This document shows, in pieces, positions 1-8,174 of a stretch of DNA of 64,000 nt. Origin of the DNA: DATKHR01 sp035939575 (GTDB lineage Bacteria; Acidobacteriota; Vicinamibacteria; Vicinamibacterales; CAVVIG01); assembly GCA_035939575.1 (NCBI GenBank), contig DASZFS010000389.1, positions 1 through 64,000 on the forward strand, given 5' to 3'. Numbering within the stretch: position 1 is the first letter of the stretch; every line of letters begins with the position of its first letter. Under the pieces are notes generated by a model. It was not told the DNA's origin and searched no databases. It saw nothing but the letters and a program-made list of their open reading frames with translations. The translations under genes and the position numbers were made by a program.

Positions 1-110
1 CGAGGGCGTAGGCAACTGCACGCGGCCATGAGTCTTCAGCCCGTTCTGAGGAGGCAACTGCACGCGACCATGAGTCTTCAGCCCGCCTTAGAGTCTTCAG
101 CCCGCCTCAG
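1..110. repeat. Tandem copies of a 'ggcaactgcacgcg...catgagtcttcagcccg' element
   Basis: Two imperfect tandem units begin at 11 and 53 (ggcaactgcacgcg followed by catgagtcttcagcccg), and a third partial unit (gagtcttcagcccgcct) lies at 91-107. Bases 1-42 nearly repeat 59158-59200, the right arm of a long inverted repeat between relA/spoT and ridA. The left arm would lie before the window edge. It sits beyond the 3' end of the minus-strand radical SAM gene. Confidence 0.85.
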
Positions 111-138
111 AGACACCCGCCCGCGCGTGGGCGTTCCG

Positions 139-1158
139 TCACCATGCGAAGGCGGCTTGCTCGTCGGAGATAGAAGGGTTCGCGAGGTTCGATGGGTTTG
201 CGCGGGTTGCAAGCGCGTGGCGGTCCTGCAGGACGCGCACCATTGCTTTGACCTCCTGGCGATAGGCGGCGGGCGGATACTTTCCGGCGTAGAGCTTCTC
301 AAATCGCGGCAGCATCGCTGGGAATTCCCGCTCGATGAACTTGAGGAAATGCGAGCGCGTGCCATCCTGCAGGTACATCACGTTGCAGCCGACGAAGCGC
401 GCGCCGTGATCGGCGATTGCCTTGATTGTCCGTTCCACCTTGCTGCGAGACGATGAGAAGCCGGGGACAATTGGCGCCATCAGCACACCGGCGCTGACGC
501 CTGCCTCCACGAGATCGCGGACCGCGCGCAGGCGCTGAAGAGGGTGTGCCGTGCCGGGCTCGAGCGTCCGCCAGGCGTCCTCGTCCACCGTGGGCACGCT
601 CATGTAGACCGTGCAGCCCGCCGCCCTTGACTGCTGCTGCAGCACGTCGATGTCTCGCACGACCATCGGACCCTTGGTGATCAGGCCGAACGGCGTGGCC
701 GCGCGCGTGAGCGCCTGAATCGATCGCCGAGTGAGCTTGTAATGACCCTCTATCGGCTGATAGGGATCGGTCGCCGTCCCGAAGGCAACGTGTTCGCGTG
801 CCCACGTGGGCCGGTCGAGCTCACGGGCAAGCACGTCCACGATGTTGTGCTTGACGAGGATGACGCTCGCGAAGTCGTCCGAGCTGTTCATTTCGAACTG
901 GACGTGATACCGGCGCGCGAAGCAGTAGTGACAGCCGTGGGTGCAGCCGCGATACGGGTTGAGCGTCCAGTTGAAGGGCATGCCCTGGACGGGGTTCAGG
1001 GCCGATCGGCAGGTGATCTCCTGATAGCGCGCGTTGTCGGCGCGGCGCTCCGCGTCCGTGAGCGCGTCGGCGCCGCCCTCTTTGACCGTCAGAGCAACGT
1101 CGCGAGTCGTGGGCCGACGGGGACCGAGATCGAAGAGCAGCAGAGGTGACGAGGACAC
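139..1158 (-). CDS. Radical SAM protein (Rv2578c/PA0069-like, SPL-related)
   Basis: The 339-residue protein has a radical SAM [4Fe-4S] motif, Cys72-x3-Cys76-x2-Cys79 in CTHGCHYC, followed by FARRYHVQ as in the Rv2578c/spore-photoproduct-lyase-like group. The conserved stretch NPYRGCTHGC and the later FGTATDPYQPIE fit that family, whose substrate is not established. The C-terminal tail contains the dipeptide repeat NPSNLANPS, encoded by a short direct repeat, and may be a recent read-through extension. A separate promoter lies upstream at 1202-1230, so the gene is probably monocistronic. Family assignment is firm; function is unknown. Confidence 0.85.
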   Translation of the reverse strand: MSSSPLLLFDLGPRRPTTRDVALTVKEGGADALTDAERRADNARYQEITCRSALNPVQGMPFNWTLNPYRGCTHGCHYCFARRYHVQFEMNSSDDFASVILVKHNIVDVLARELDRPTWAREHVAFGTATDPYQPIEGHYKLTRRSIQALTRAATPFGLITKGPMVVRDIDVLQQQSRAAGCTVYMSVPTVDEDAWRTLEPGTAHPLQRLRAVRDLVEAGVSAGVLMAPIVPGFSSSRSKVERTIKAIADHGARFVGCNVMYLQDGTRSHFLKFIEREFPAMLPRFEKLYAGKYPPAAYRQEVKAMVRVLQDRHALATRANPSNLANPSISDEQAAFAW

Positions 1159-1201
1159 GGCCGGGCCTCCCGGGGCGAAGAGATTCGTCTTTTCTTCGCC
1201 T

Positions 1202-1230
1202 ATAATCGGCCCGGGTCAGCTCGCTGTCAA
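1202..1230 (-). promoter_or_regulatory. Sigma70-type promoter for the radical SAM gene
   Basis: On the minus strand a perfect TTGACA -35 (1225-1230) is followed after exactly 17 bp by GATTAT (1202-1207) as -10. The start codon lies about 45 bp downstream. Confidence 0.6.
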
Positions 1231-1286
1231 GCTAAAACGTCAATAACGCTCGAGAACGTCAACAGGTCTCGACGGTTCCGACAGGG

Positions 1287-1535
1287 TCACCGAGGCTTGG
1301 TCGTCGGTCTCTGCGCGCTCGCGTGCCGCGATGGACGGCGGACCGTCCTTTTCGTTCCGGTCCTCGTGGTCCTGCGCGGCGCCGGCCTCTTGACGGTGGA
1401 GGTCGTGGAGGACGAATGTGCGGTCCGGTGCCGGGGGTGCCGGGCCGGCTTCTTTTGCGCGGCGTCCGCGTTTGATGCCAGGGCAAAGGCGGCGACGAGC
1501 AGGACAAGGAGGATCTTCAGTCTTGAGCGGATCAT
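1287..1535 (-). CDS. Small basic secreted protein, unknown function
   Basis: The 82-residue protein starts with a clear Sec signal peptide (MIRSRLKILLVLLVAAFALASNADA). The mature part is almost entirely Lys/Arg/Thr/Ser/Pro/His, with runs such as RRTTRTGTKRTVRRPSR. It would be a highly cationic, disordered periplasmic or surface peptide. It follows the UbiA gene by 18 bp at the end of the long minus-strand operon. I recognise no family. The signal peptide and position argue that it is real; the low-complexity composition is the main reason for doubt. Confidence 0.55.
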   Translation of the reverse strand: MIRSRLKILLVLLVAAFALASNADAAQKKPARHPRHRTAHSSSTTSTVKRPAPRRTTRTGTKRTVRRPSRHASAQRPTTKPR

Positions 1536-1553
1536 GGCGACATGGTACGCGCG

Positions 1554-2468
1554 TCACAGCAGATACGCCAGAGCAAAGCCGATCTGGGCCACGAACATCA
1601 TCCGGTACATGTGCGCCCACGAGACGTGGTTCTCCTCGACGGCGAGCTCCTCGGGCCGGCGCAGCATCAGATAGCAGACGTACACGCCGTACACCGTCAT
1701 CACGACCCCGAGGATCTGCAGCAGCCAGAAGTCACCGGTCAGGATGCCCAGCCACGCGCCGACGGGAATCATCGCGAACGGCACGACGAACGACGGTGAG
1801 ATCATCCACGCGGCGCGGCGGACGCCGAACTGGATCGGCAGCGTGCGGCAGCCGCCGAGGCGGTCGCCTTTCATGTCCGCAAAGTCCTTCGTGGTGGTCG
1901 CGCCGAGGAGAAACAGGCCAAAGATGGCGCCGATGTACCACGGCTCGATGCCGGCGATGGTCTTCACGGACGACCAGCCCGCCACCTTGAGCAGCGTGCC
2001 ACGCGGGATGGCGATGGTGACGTTGGCCCAGATGCCGAGGCGTTTGGTGCGAAGCGGCGGAATGGAGTAGATGAACGTGCACAGGACCGCCACGACTACC
2101 AGCCAGAAGCACTCGTGCCGGCCGCCCGGCGCGACGAACCACGCGAACGCCAGCGATACGAGATAGGTGACGGACGTGAAGCGCCAGACCTCGGCGACGG
2201 TCAAGCGTCCGCTGGGCAGCGGCCGCTTCGGCTTGTTGACGCGATCGATCTCGACGTCGTAGATCTGGTTGAGCGCGTTATTGCCTGCGTTGAGCGTCGC
2301 GGCCATCGCCGCCCCAAGAATCGGCGGCACGAGCAGCGACGGTGTCCACGTCTCCGGCGGCGCGGCGCCGACTGCCGTCAGGGCGCCCGACAGAAAACCG
2401 AGCGCCGGCGCGACCAGGGTGAACGGCCGCGCCAGGTCGATCAGCGCGGATGTTCTGCCTGGCGTCAT
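1554..2468 (-). CDS. UbiA-family prenyltransferase
   Basis: This 304-residue polytopic membrane protein has both Asp motifs of the UbiA superfamily: NxxxD71xxxD75 (NALNQIYDVEID) with the following NKPKRPLPSG, and a second motif D198xxxD202 (DMKGD). These bind Mg2+-prenyl diphosphate. The NKPKRPLPSG signature is shared by chlorophyll synthase, homogentisate prenyltransferase and geranylgeranylglyceryl-phosphate prenyltransferase types and differs from typical MenA, so the acceptor is unknown. The ATG overlaps the stop of the kinase-DUF92 gene by 4 bp (ATGA), suggesting translational coupling and possibly prenyl-diphosphate supply by that protein. Confidence 0.85.
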   Translation of the reverse strand: MTPGRTSALIDLARPFTLVAPALGFLSGALTAVGAAPPETWTPSLLVPPILGAAMAATLNAGNNALNQIYDVEIDRVNKPKRPLPSGRLTVAEVWRFTSVTYLVSLAFAWFVAPGGRHECFWLVVVAVLCTFIYSIPPLRTKRLGIWANVTIAIPRGTLLKVAGWSSVKTIAGIEPWYIGAIFGLFLLGATTTKDFADMKGDRLGGCRTLPIQFGVRRAAWMISPSFVVPFAMIPVGAWLGILTGDFWLLQILGVVMTVYGVYVCYLMLRRPEELAVEENHVSWAHMYRMMFVAQIGFALAYLL

Positions 2469-3853
2469 GCGAGGGCCAACACGGCCAGCATTGCCAGAGC
2501 GGCGACGGCCGTGTTGATGAAGTTCAACATGTCGTTGTTCAGAATACCCGGCCCTTCGAGCGTCGCCCCAAGGACGCTCTCAACCAGTGCGCCGACCGTG
2601 GCGCTGCCGACCAGCGCCACGACCGCCGTGGACGGGAGGAGCCCGAGGCGCGCGCCAAGCGCGGCGAGCCCCAGCGCGGACACGAGGCCGGCCGCCGTTC
2701 CCTCGAGCGACATCGCGCCGGGTGTCCCCGGCGCCACGCGCCCGAAGCTGGTCACGAGGAACGTGCCACGGCCCCAGGCCTTGCCGATTTCGCTGGCCAC
2801 GGTATCGCTGCCGCCAGCTGTCAGCGCGGCCGCGAGCGCAAGCAGCGACTCCGAGCGATACGGCGTGACGACCGCCGCGATGGCGGCCGCGGCGGCCACG
2901 CCGCAATTCGCCAGCGCGTTTCCGGCGCCGCGCCGGCCGCCGCGCGCTTCAGCGATTCCCAGCAGCGCCTTTCTCCGCAAACCCAGCCGCGACGCGAAAG
3001 CCGCGACCAGAAACGTCGCAAAGAGAAGAACCCACGCGGCGCCACCGGCGCATGCGTAGATCACCGCGCCCACGGCCGCCCCGCCGATCATCCCGGACAC
3101 GGTCACTGTTCTCGCGCGATACCCGATCCACGAGACGACGGCGTTGACGCCGATCGCCCACGGGAGAGTCGCCACGATCGTCCCGCGCGACGCCATCCAG
3201 GCTGCGTCCGACGCCAGGCTGCCGATCCAGAGCACCGCGCCCGCCGCGACAGGAACCGAGAGATTGTCGTCCAGGCGCACTGGAAGCGATTCCACCAGCG
3301 CGGCGACGAGCGCGGCCAGCATCGGCGCCACTACGACGAACACCATCGACGGCGCGGGCGTCACAGCGGGCCGGGTCCAAAAGGCGAGCGCGATGCCCGC
3401 CATCGCTCCGAAGATCACGAACGCCACCGTACCGCCAACGCTTTTCTCGCCATTCCACGGGAGCGGCGCGATGGCCGCGCGCCGGCCGGCGAGCGTCGCG
3501 GCGCCATCGCCCACCGCGAGAATCGCCCAGCTCGCCGCGACGATGTCGAGGCGCGCCGGGAAGGCCACGATCAGCGCGAGGACAGACGCAGGGTAGAGCA
3601 GGATCCCGAGCGGAAACCCGCGGGCACGGTCGACGGGCCGATACAGCTGCCGTCCGCCCACGCGCGGCAGCACCACGGCGTTGAACACGAGCGCGAGGGC
3701 CGCGAGCGCCGCTGCCTGCCACCAGGAGAGATACCGCAGCAGGAGCGCGAAGCATCCGGATCCGACGTGCACCCATTGGCGCGCGCTCTCGGAATAGGAA
3801 GTCGTCACCACTGTTACGTCAGTTACGTCAGTTACGTCGGTTACGTCACTCAC
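2465..3853 (-). CDS. Fused polyprenol (phytol/dolichol-type) kinase and DUF92 (VTE6/TMEM19) protein
   Basis: The 462-residue membrane protein appears to be two enzymes in one chain. Residues about 22-220 resemble the CTP-dependent phytol/dolichol kinase family: an early ARQWVHVGSG segment, GDGAATLAGR at 115-124 and NGEKSVGGTVAF at 134-145. Residues about 235-460 carry DUF92 hallmarks: GAGNALANCG, GGSDTVASEIGK and VAPGTPGAMSLEGT. In plants VTE5 (phytol kinase) and VTE6 (DUF92, phytyl-phosphate kinase) act in sequence, so one polypeptide could turn a prenyl alcohol into its diphosphate for the adjacent UbiA enzyme; that role is inferred. The N-terminus is encoded by four copies of a 9-bp repeat and reads MSDVTDVTDVTDV; the GTG overlaps the upstream stop (GTGA), and the real start may lie further in. 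Confidence 0.75.
   Translation of the reverse strand: MSDVTDVTDVTDVTVVTTSYSESARQWVHVGSGCFALLLRYLSWWQAAALAALALVFNAVVLPRVGGRQLYRPVDRARGFPLGILLYPASVLALIVAFPARLDIVAASWAILAVGDGAATLAGRRAAIAPLPWNGEKSVGGTVAFVIFGAMAGIALAFWTRPAVTPAPSMVFVVVAPMLAALVAALVESLPVRLDDNLSVPVAAGAVLWIGSLASDAAWMASRGTIVATLPWAIGVNAVVSWIGYRARTVTVSGMIGGAAVGAVIYACAGGAAWVLLFATFLVAAFASRLGLRRKALLGIAEARGGRRGAGNALANCGVAAAAAIAAVVTPYRSESLLALAAALTAGGSDTVASEIGKAWGRGTFLVTSFGRVAPGTPGAMSLEGTAAGLVSALGLAALGARLGLLPSTAVVALVGSATVGALVESVLGATLEGPGILNNDMLNFINTAVAALAMLAVLALA
3813..3848. repeat. Four 9-bp tandem repeats (gttacgtca)
   Basis: Four near-perfect copies of gttacgtca/g run head to tail. Being a multiple of 3, they encode the (DVT)n N-terminus of the kinase-DUF92 protein and sit on the junction with the upstream SDR gene. 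Confidence 0.9.
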
Positions 3854-4788
3854 CGGGCCGGCAGCGAGGCCACCGTGCGGCGGATGCCCTCGGAAAGCGC
3901 TGTGATCGTGTAGCCGAGGTCGCGCACGGCCGCGGCGCTGTCGAGCGACCAGTTGTGCCGGAAGATCTCCACGGCGCCGCGCGTCACGAGCGGCGTGCCT
4001 CCAAACAGCCTCACGCGGTATTCCTCGGCGGCGCCGAGGGTGGCGGCAACCGCAAACGGCAGCCGTAGCGGAGGCCGCCGGCCCGTCAGCTGTTCGACGA
4101 TCTCGAATGCGCGTCGCTGCGGCGCGTTCTCGCCCCCCAATGCGTAGCGCTCACCGATCTTCCCGCGCTCGAGGGCCGCGCAGTGTCCCGCCGCGACGTC
4201 GTCTACGTAGGCAAATGACCAGGCGTTCTCGGGACCGATGAGCGCCGGCAGTCGCCGGCGCAGGTGGTCGGCGATCAGGCGCCCGACGAGATTGCCTTCC
4301 GTGAACGCGCCCGGCCCGTAAACCACGCCCGGGTACAAGCGAACGAGCGGATGTCCATCATGGACCGCCTGTTCGGCGACCCGATCGGCCGCGACCTTCG
4401 TTCGCTGGTAGTCATTTGCCGCAAGCGGCGCCGACTCACCGCGAGGCGGCAGCGCCAGGAAAGACGACGTGTAGACGAAGCGCGAGACGCGCGCCGCGTC
4501 GGCTGCAGCCATGGCGTTTCGCAGGCCGCCAACATTGACATCGTCGAAGTCAGTGGGTGGAGATCTCCAGATGCTGACCAGCGCGGCCGCGTGGACGACC
4601 GCGTCACAGCCTGCGGCGGCGCGCCGTAGCGCGTCCGCGTCGCGCACGTCGCCGTCGACTGGCGTCCCGGGCAGCCCGCTCCGGCTCGCCGACCGCGAGA
4701 ACAGCACAAGATCGTGACCGCGGCTTGCGAGCGCCCGCGCAACCGCGCCTCCAAGATAGCCGGTTCCGCCGGTCAGGAGGACGCGCAT
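3850..4788 (-). CDS. Extended SDR, NAD(P)-dependent epimerase/dehydratase (dihydroflavonol reductase-like)
   Basis: The 312-residue protein has the Rossmann motif GGTGYLG (7-13) and an active-site pair, Ser109 and Tyr127-x3-Lys131 (YQRTK). The pattern VYGPG and a C-terminal KNWSLD-type segment (RHNWSLDSAAAVRDLGY) match the DFR/hopanoid-associated sugar epimerase group. It probably oxidises/reduces a nucleotide sugar or a lipid-linked ketone; the substrate cannot be read from the sequence. It starts 4 bp after the second SDR and shares a GTGA overlap with the kinase-DUF92 gene downstream, so it could act on either envelope sugars or an isoprenoid product. Confidence 0.8.
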   Translation of the reverse strand: MRVLLTGGTGYLGGAVARALASRGHDLVLFSRSASRSGLPGTPVDGDVRDADALRRAAAGCDAVVHAAALVSIWRSPPTDFDDVNVGGLRNAMAAADAARVSRFVYTSSFLALPPRGESAPLAANDYQRTKVAADRVAEQAVHDGHPLVRLYPGVVYGPGAFTEGNLVGRLIADHLRRRLPALIGPENAWSFAYVDDVAAGHCAALERGKIGERYALGGENAPQRRAFEIVEQLTGRRPPLRLPFAVAATLGAAEEYRVRLFGGTPLVTRGAVEIFRHNWSLDSAAAVRDLGYTITALSEGIRRTVASLPAR

Positions 4789-4792
4789 GCGC

Positions 4793-5758
4793 TCACGCTT
4801 GATCTCTCCAATATTCCAACAGATCGTCGACTGTCCGATCCATGGAAATGCGCGTCGCCCAACCGAGGCGATCGCGGATGCGGCCCGGATCTCCCACGAG
4901 CAGCGGCGCGTCGTTCGGACGGTAGCGGGCCGGATCGACCTGGATGCGGACGGGAACGCGCGCCCGGCCGATCAGGCGATCCAGGAGATCCCGAATCACG
5001 AACGCGACGCCCGAGCAGACGTTGAACACGTCGCCCTGCGCGCCGCGGGTGAGGATCAGCTGGTAGGCACGGACCGTATCGCGGACGTCGGTGAGGTCGC
5101 GGCGGGTGTCGAGGTTGCCGACCGTGATCGTGGGCTCCCATCGACCGCGCTCGATGTCCGCGATGCGCCGGGCGAAGCCCGATGCGGCGAACATCGGATC
5201 CTGGCGCGGGCCAATGTGGTTGAACGCGCGCGCGATTGTCACGGTGACGCGGGGACCGGCATGCTCAGCGAGCATCTCCTGCGCGAGCTTGCTCAGCCCG
5301 TACGGGGTGTCAGGCACGCGCGCGTCGTCCTCCCGCAGCGGTCGATCGGCCGGCGTATAGACGAGCGCGGAGCTCGGGATGAGCACGCGGGAATCCGCGT
5401 CAACGCGCGACAGCGCGTCCAGCAGGTAGTGGGTGCCTCGCACGTTGGTGGCAAACGTGGTCTCGGTGCGATTCCAGGCTTGGCCAACATGCGCTTCGCC
5501 GGCGCAGTGATAGACCATCGACGGCCGCGTGCGGGCAACGGCGGCGCGCACGGCGTCGCGGTCGAGGAGGTCCACGTCTTCCCACCGAATCGCTCCCGCC
5601 CCGAGCGGGTCTGTTCGGCCGGGTGCGCTCCCGCTTCCGGCGCGCGGACGACGCCACGCGACGATCGTGTCCCCGGTCGCCGCGTCAGCGGCGAGGAGGT
5701 CCAGAAGGTGGCCGCCCGCGAATCCCGCCGCGCCGGTGACGATGGTCGTCGACGACAT
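4793..5758 (-). CDS. NAD-dependent epimerase/dehydratase, GDP-4-keto-6-deoxymannose reductase-like
   Basis: The 321-residue extended SDR has GAAGFAG (9-15), SS-x22-Y153-x3-K157 (YGLSK) and the stretch FNHIGPRQ (179-186). This combination is typical of GDP-mannose 4,6-dehydratase and especially of the GDP-6-deoxy-D-mannose reductase (RMD) subgroup. It would make a deoxyhexose nucleotide sugar for lipopolysaccharide or glycans, in line with the lptD gene 10 bp upstream. No GMD partner is in the window. The ATG at 5758 is the first in-frame start after lptD. Confidence 0.75.
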   Translation of the reverse strand: MSSTTIVTGAAGFAGGHLLDLLAADAATGDTIVAWRRPRAGSGSAPGRTDPLGAGAIRWEDVDLLDRDAVRAAVARTRPSMVYHCAGEAHVGQAWNRTETTFATNVRGTHYLLDALSRVDADSRVLIPSSALVYTPADRPLREDDARVPDTPYGLSKLAQEMLAEHAGPRVTVTIARAFNHIGPRQDPMFAASGFARRIADIERGRWEPTITVGNLDTRRDLTDVRDTVRAYQLILTRGAQGDVFNVCSGVAFVIRDLLDRLIGRARVPVRIQVDPARYRPNDAPLLVGDPGRIRDRLGWATRISMDRTVDDLLEYWRDQA

Positions 5759-5768
5759 CGGCGGCGAA

Positions 5769-8174
5769 CTAGCGCGGGACGCCGCTCAGCGCGCCGTTGA
5801 ACGGCGAGAAGTTGCCGAGGCCCGCAAGCGTGAACGAAAGAAAGAAGCGGTGGTCGGAGGTCAGATAGCCGTAGGGGTTGTTGTAGGTCTGGTACTGCAT
5901 CGCCAGGCCGCAGCACTGGGCGTTGTAGAAGCCGGTGATGCTCTGCGTCAGCATCGACGATCGCAGGACGTCATAGTTGAAGGAGTACGTCGATCCGTAC
6001 CGGTTCTCCCGCGTCCGGACCGTCGTCGAGCCGTTGATGTAGTGATCCAGCTGGGTCGGGTCATCGAAGCCGGCCAGGCCGGGGATGAGCGCCTTCTTGC
6101 TCCAGCCCAGCGTTGCCTGCACCAGCTGTGTCCATGAATAGGTGCCGTTGACCGAGATGGTCCGGAGCTTGTGGTAGTGGCTGTCGAACTCCGCTCTTAC
6201 AGAGCCGGTGAAGGCGCTGGTCGGCACGGCGTTCGCGGAGAGCGAGATCGGCGAGTAGTTGCTCGGCGCGGCGCCGCCGATGAGCGTGCTCGTATATTGG
6301 CGGTCGAATGAGGCGGCGGCCGGGTTGTTGTAGTAGCTCTGTCGGATATCGACGCTGAAGATCTCGCGCGCCTGGCCAGGTTGCCCGGGCGTCAGCCGTC
6401 GCTTCGCGAAGAAGCGGTTCGTGAGCGCGTAGGTCATCTGGGTCCCGCCGACGAACGCGTCGGTCCCGTCGAAGTACACGAGCCTTCCGATATTGTCGAT
6501 GTCGCTGGTCTTCGTGAGCGTCAACGACGGCTCGATCGAATGCTTGAACTTCTCGGCATACCCATTGTTCGGGGTATCCCAGATGCGGTTGAAGACAGGC
6601 CCGACGATCTGCGTCTGGTAGTTGAAGAACGTGCGGTTGAACGACTCGTTCGTGATCGTTTGAGATATCACGCCCGTCGGGTCGACCGGGGAGAGAATCC
6701 GGCTGTAGAACGTATCGCGCCAGGAGACGGTGGAATTGGCCGTCAACCATCCCCATTTCTTGAACGGGTAGCGGATCTGCGGCGCGAAGTCGAAACGGTT
6801 GAGGCTCTGGTCGTCCACTGTGGCGGCACCGGTCACCGGGTCGGCGTTGCCAGGCCGCTGCGACAAGGGGTGGGCGTACTCGGTACTGAGCGAAAAGTAG
6901 AAGTCCGACCCGAACAGCGGGCGCTCGTTGCGTGAGAATGTGATCCGCGGCCAACTACCGGAGACGACGGACTGGGTGGGCGTGTAGTAATACTCACTGT
7001 GATCGGCGGTCACGTTCAGCGAGAACGTCCGCCACGAGCCGACGAGGTTTCCGCCGTACGAGCGCTGATTCCGGGTGAGGTCGTAGATGTTGATGTTGAA
7101 GGTCTGCTCCGTCTGGATGCTGGAGAAGTAGTCCACACGCGCGCGCGCGTGGAGGTTGCCCGGCAACAACTGGTTTGCACCGCCGTGAACCTCGAAGCTG
7201 CGGCTCGCCGCGATCGGTTGTGTCGCGCCGGTGTCGTCCACGATTTCTGACGCGTGCTGGTCGAGCATGTAGCTGCGGATGTTGCCGTCAGTGCCGGCGC
7301 CGAAGTTGTAGCGGTACTCGCCGCCCACGCCCTGACCGATCTTGGAGAACCAGTCGTAGCCGATGGTCGCATCCTGGCTGCGATCGATCGCCCAGAAGAA
7401 CGCGTTGTGGATGGACTGTCCGCGCAGCGTCGATGCGCCGTAGGTCGGGAGCAGGAATCCGGTGGCGCGATCGCCCTTCTTCGTCGGGTAGTACATCACC
7501 GGCAGGTAGAGCATGGGCACGCCCTTGACAGTCATCACGGCGTTCTTCAGCAGCGTGTAGTGCTCCATGTTGAGGAGCACCGTCGAGGCGCTCATGTCCC
7601 AGCGGGGCGTTGGCTGCACGCAGGTCGTGAAACCACCCTTCGTGATCTTGTACTTTCTTGGCGCGACCTTCTCGACTGTTTCCCCGAAGAAGTAGACAAC
7701 GGTGTCCTGGCCGACGAGCGGCGGCAGCGCAATCGCACCGGGCCTCGGGGGCTGCGGCTTGGGCGGCGGAACGGTGGCAATTCCGCTCGCGTTGAAGAAA
7801 GTGCCAAGAGTGGTTTTCGTGTTGAAGTCTGCGCGCTCGGACGAGATGCGGTTCGCGCCCTGTGCGACCACGACATTCCCGGTTGCCACCGCGCGATCCT
7901 CGTCCTCGAAGAACTCGACCATGTCGGCATAGATGTCGGTCTTCTGCCCGGCGTCGTGGATCTCGACATGGCCCTGCCTGATGTAGTGCTTCTGGCTGAT
8001 GACGATCGCGGTGTCGCTTCGCTGCTCCTGCTGAGAGCCTTGCGAAGCAGGCGGCGGTGCGGATGGTGCTGACGGTGCGGACGGGGGCTGCGCCGGTTGC
8101 GCAGCCGCGCCCTGCGCGAGGGCGATCAGCGCGACCATCATGTACAGACACCGGACGCCGCGGGACACGTTCAC
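5769..8174 (-). CDS. lptD: LPS-assembly outer-membrane protein LptD (OstA)
   Basis: The 801-residue protein has a signal peptide (VSRGVRCLYMMVALIALAQGAAAQ), then an LptA/OstA-like beta-jellyroll containing YIRQGHVEIHDAG, DIYADMVEFFEDEDRAVATGNV and RISSERADFN. A large C-terminal LptD barrel follows (YFSSIQTEQTFN, FGPQIR-like FDFAPQIRYPF, GWLTANSTVSWRDTFYS). It is the outer-membrane lipopolysaccharide translocon. I start it at the GTG at 8174, which overlaps the folC stop by 4 bp (GTGA); an upstream in-frame ATG would add 46 basic residues before the signal peptide and overlap folC. The barrel lacks an obvious disulfide Cys pattern; only CGL and CC near the C-terminus are seen. Confidence 0.88.
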   Translation of the reverse strand: MNVSRGVRCLYMMVALIALAQGAAAQPAQPPSAPSAPSAPPPASQGSQQEQRSDTAIVISQKHYIRQGHVEIHDAGQKTDIYADMVEFFEDEDRAVATGNVVVAQGANRISSERADFNTKTTLGTFFNASGIATVPPPKPQPPRPGAIALPPLVGQDTVVYFFGETVEKVAPRKYKITKGGFTTCVQPTPRWDMSASTVLLNMEHYTLLKNAVMTVKGVPMLYLPVMYYPTKKGDRATGFLLPTYGASTLRGQSIHNAFFWAIDRSQDATIGYDWFSKIGQGVGGEYRYNFGAGTDGNIRSYMLDQHASEIVDDTGATQPIAASRSFEVHGGANQLLPGNLHARARVDYFSSIQTEQTFNINIYDLTRNQRSYGGNLVGSWRTFSLNVTADHSEYYYTPTQSVVSGSWPRITFSRNERPLFGSDFYFSLSTEYAHPLSQRPGNADPVTGAATVDDQSLNRFDFAPQIRYPFKKWGWLTANSTVSWRDTFYSRILSPVDPTGVISQTITNESFNRTFFNYQTQIVGPVFNRIWDTPNNGYAEKFKHSIEPSLTLTKTSDIDNIGRLVYFDGTDAFVGGTQMTYALTNRFFAKRRLTPGQPGQAREIFSVDIRQSYYNNPAAASFDRQYTSTLIGGAAPSNYSPISLSANAVPTSAFTGSVRAEFDSHYHKLRTISVNGTYSWTQLVQATLGWSKKALIPGLAGFDDPTQLDHYINGSTTVRTRENRYGSTYSFNYDVLRSSMLTQSITGFYNAQCCGLAMQYQTYNNPYGYLTSDHRFFLSFTLAGLGNFSPFNGALSGVPR

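Noticed and set aside
1..110. Possible CRISPR array at the window start
   Set aside because: The repeat units are close to head-to-tail with no unique spacers of constant length, and the same unit forms an inverted repeat elsewhere.
2450..3913. 487-codon plus-strand frame over the kinase-DUF92 gene
   Set aside because: It is an antisense frame rich in Arg, Gly and Asp without motifs; the minus-strand protein has two recognisable domains and fits the operon.
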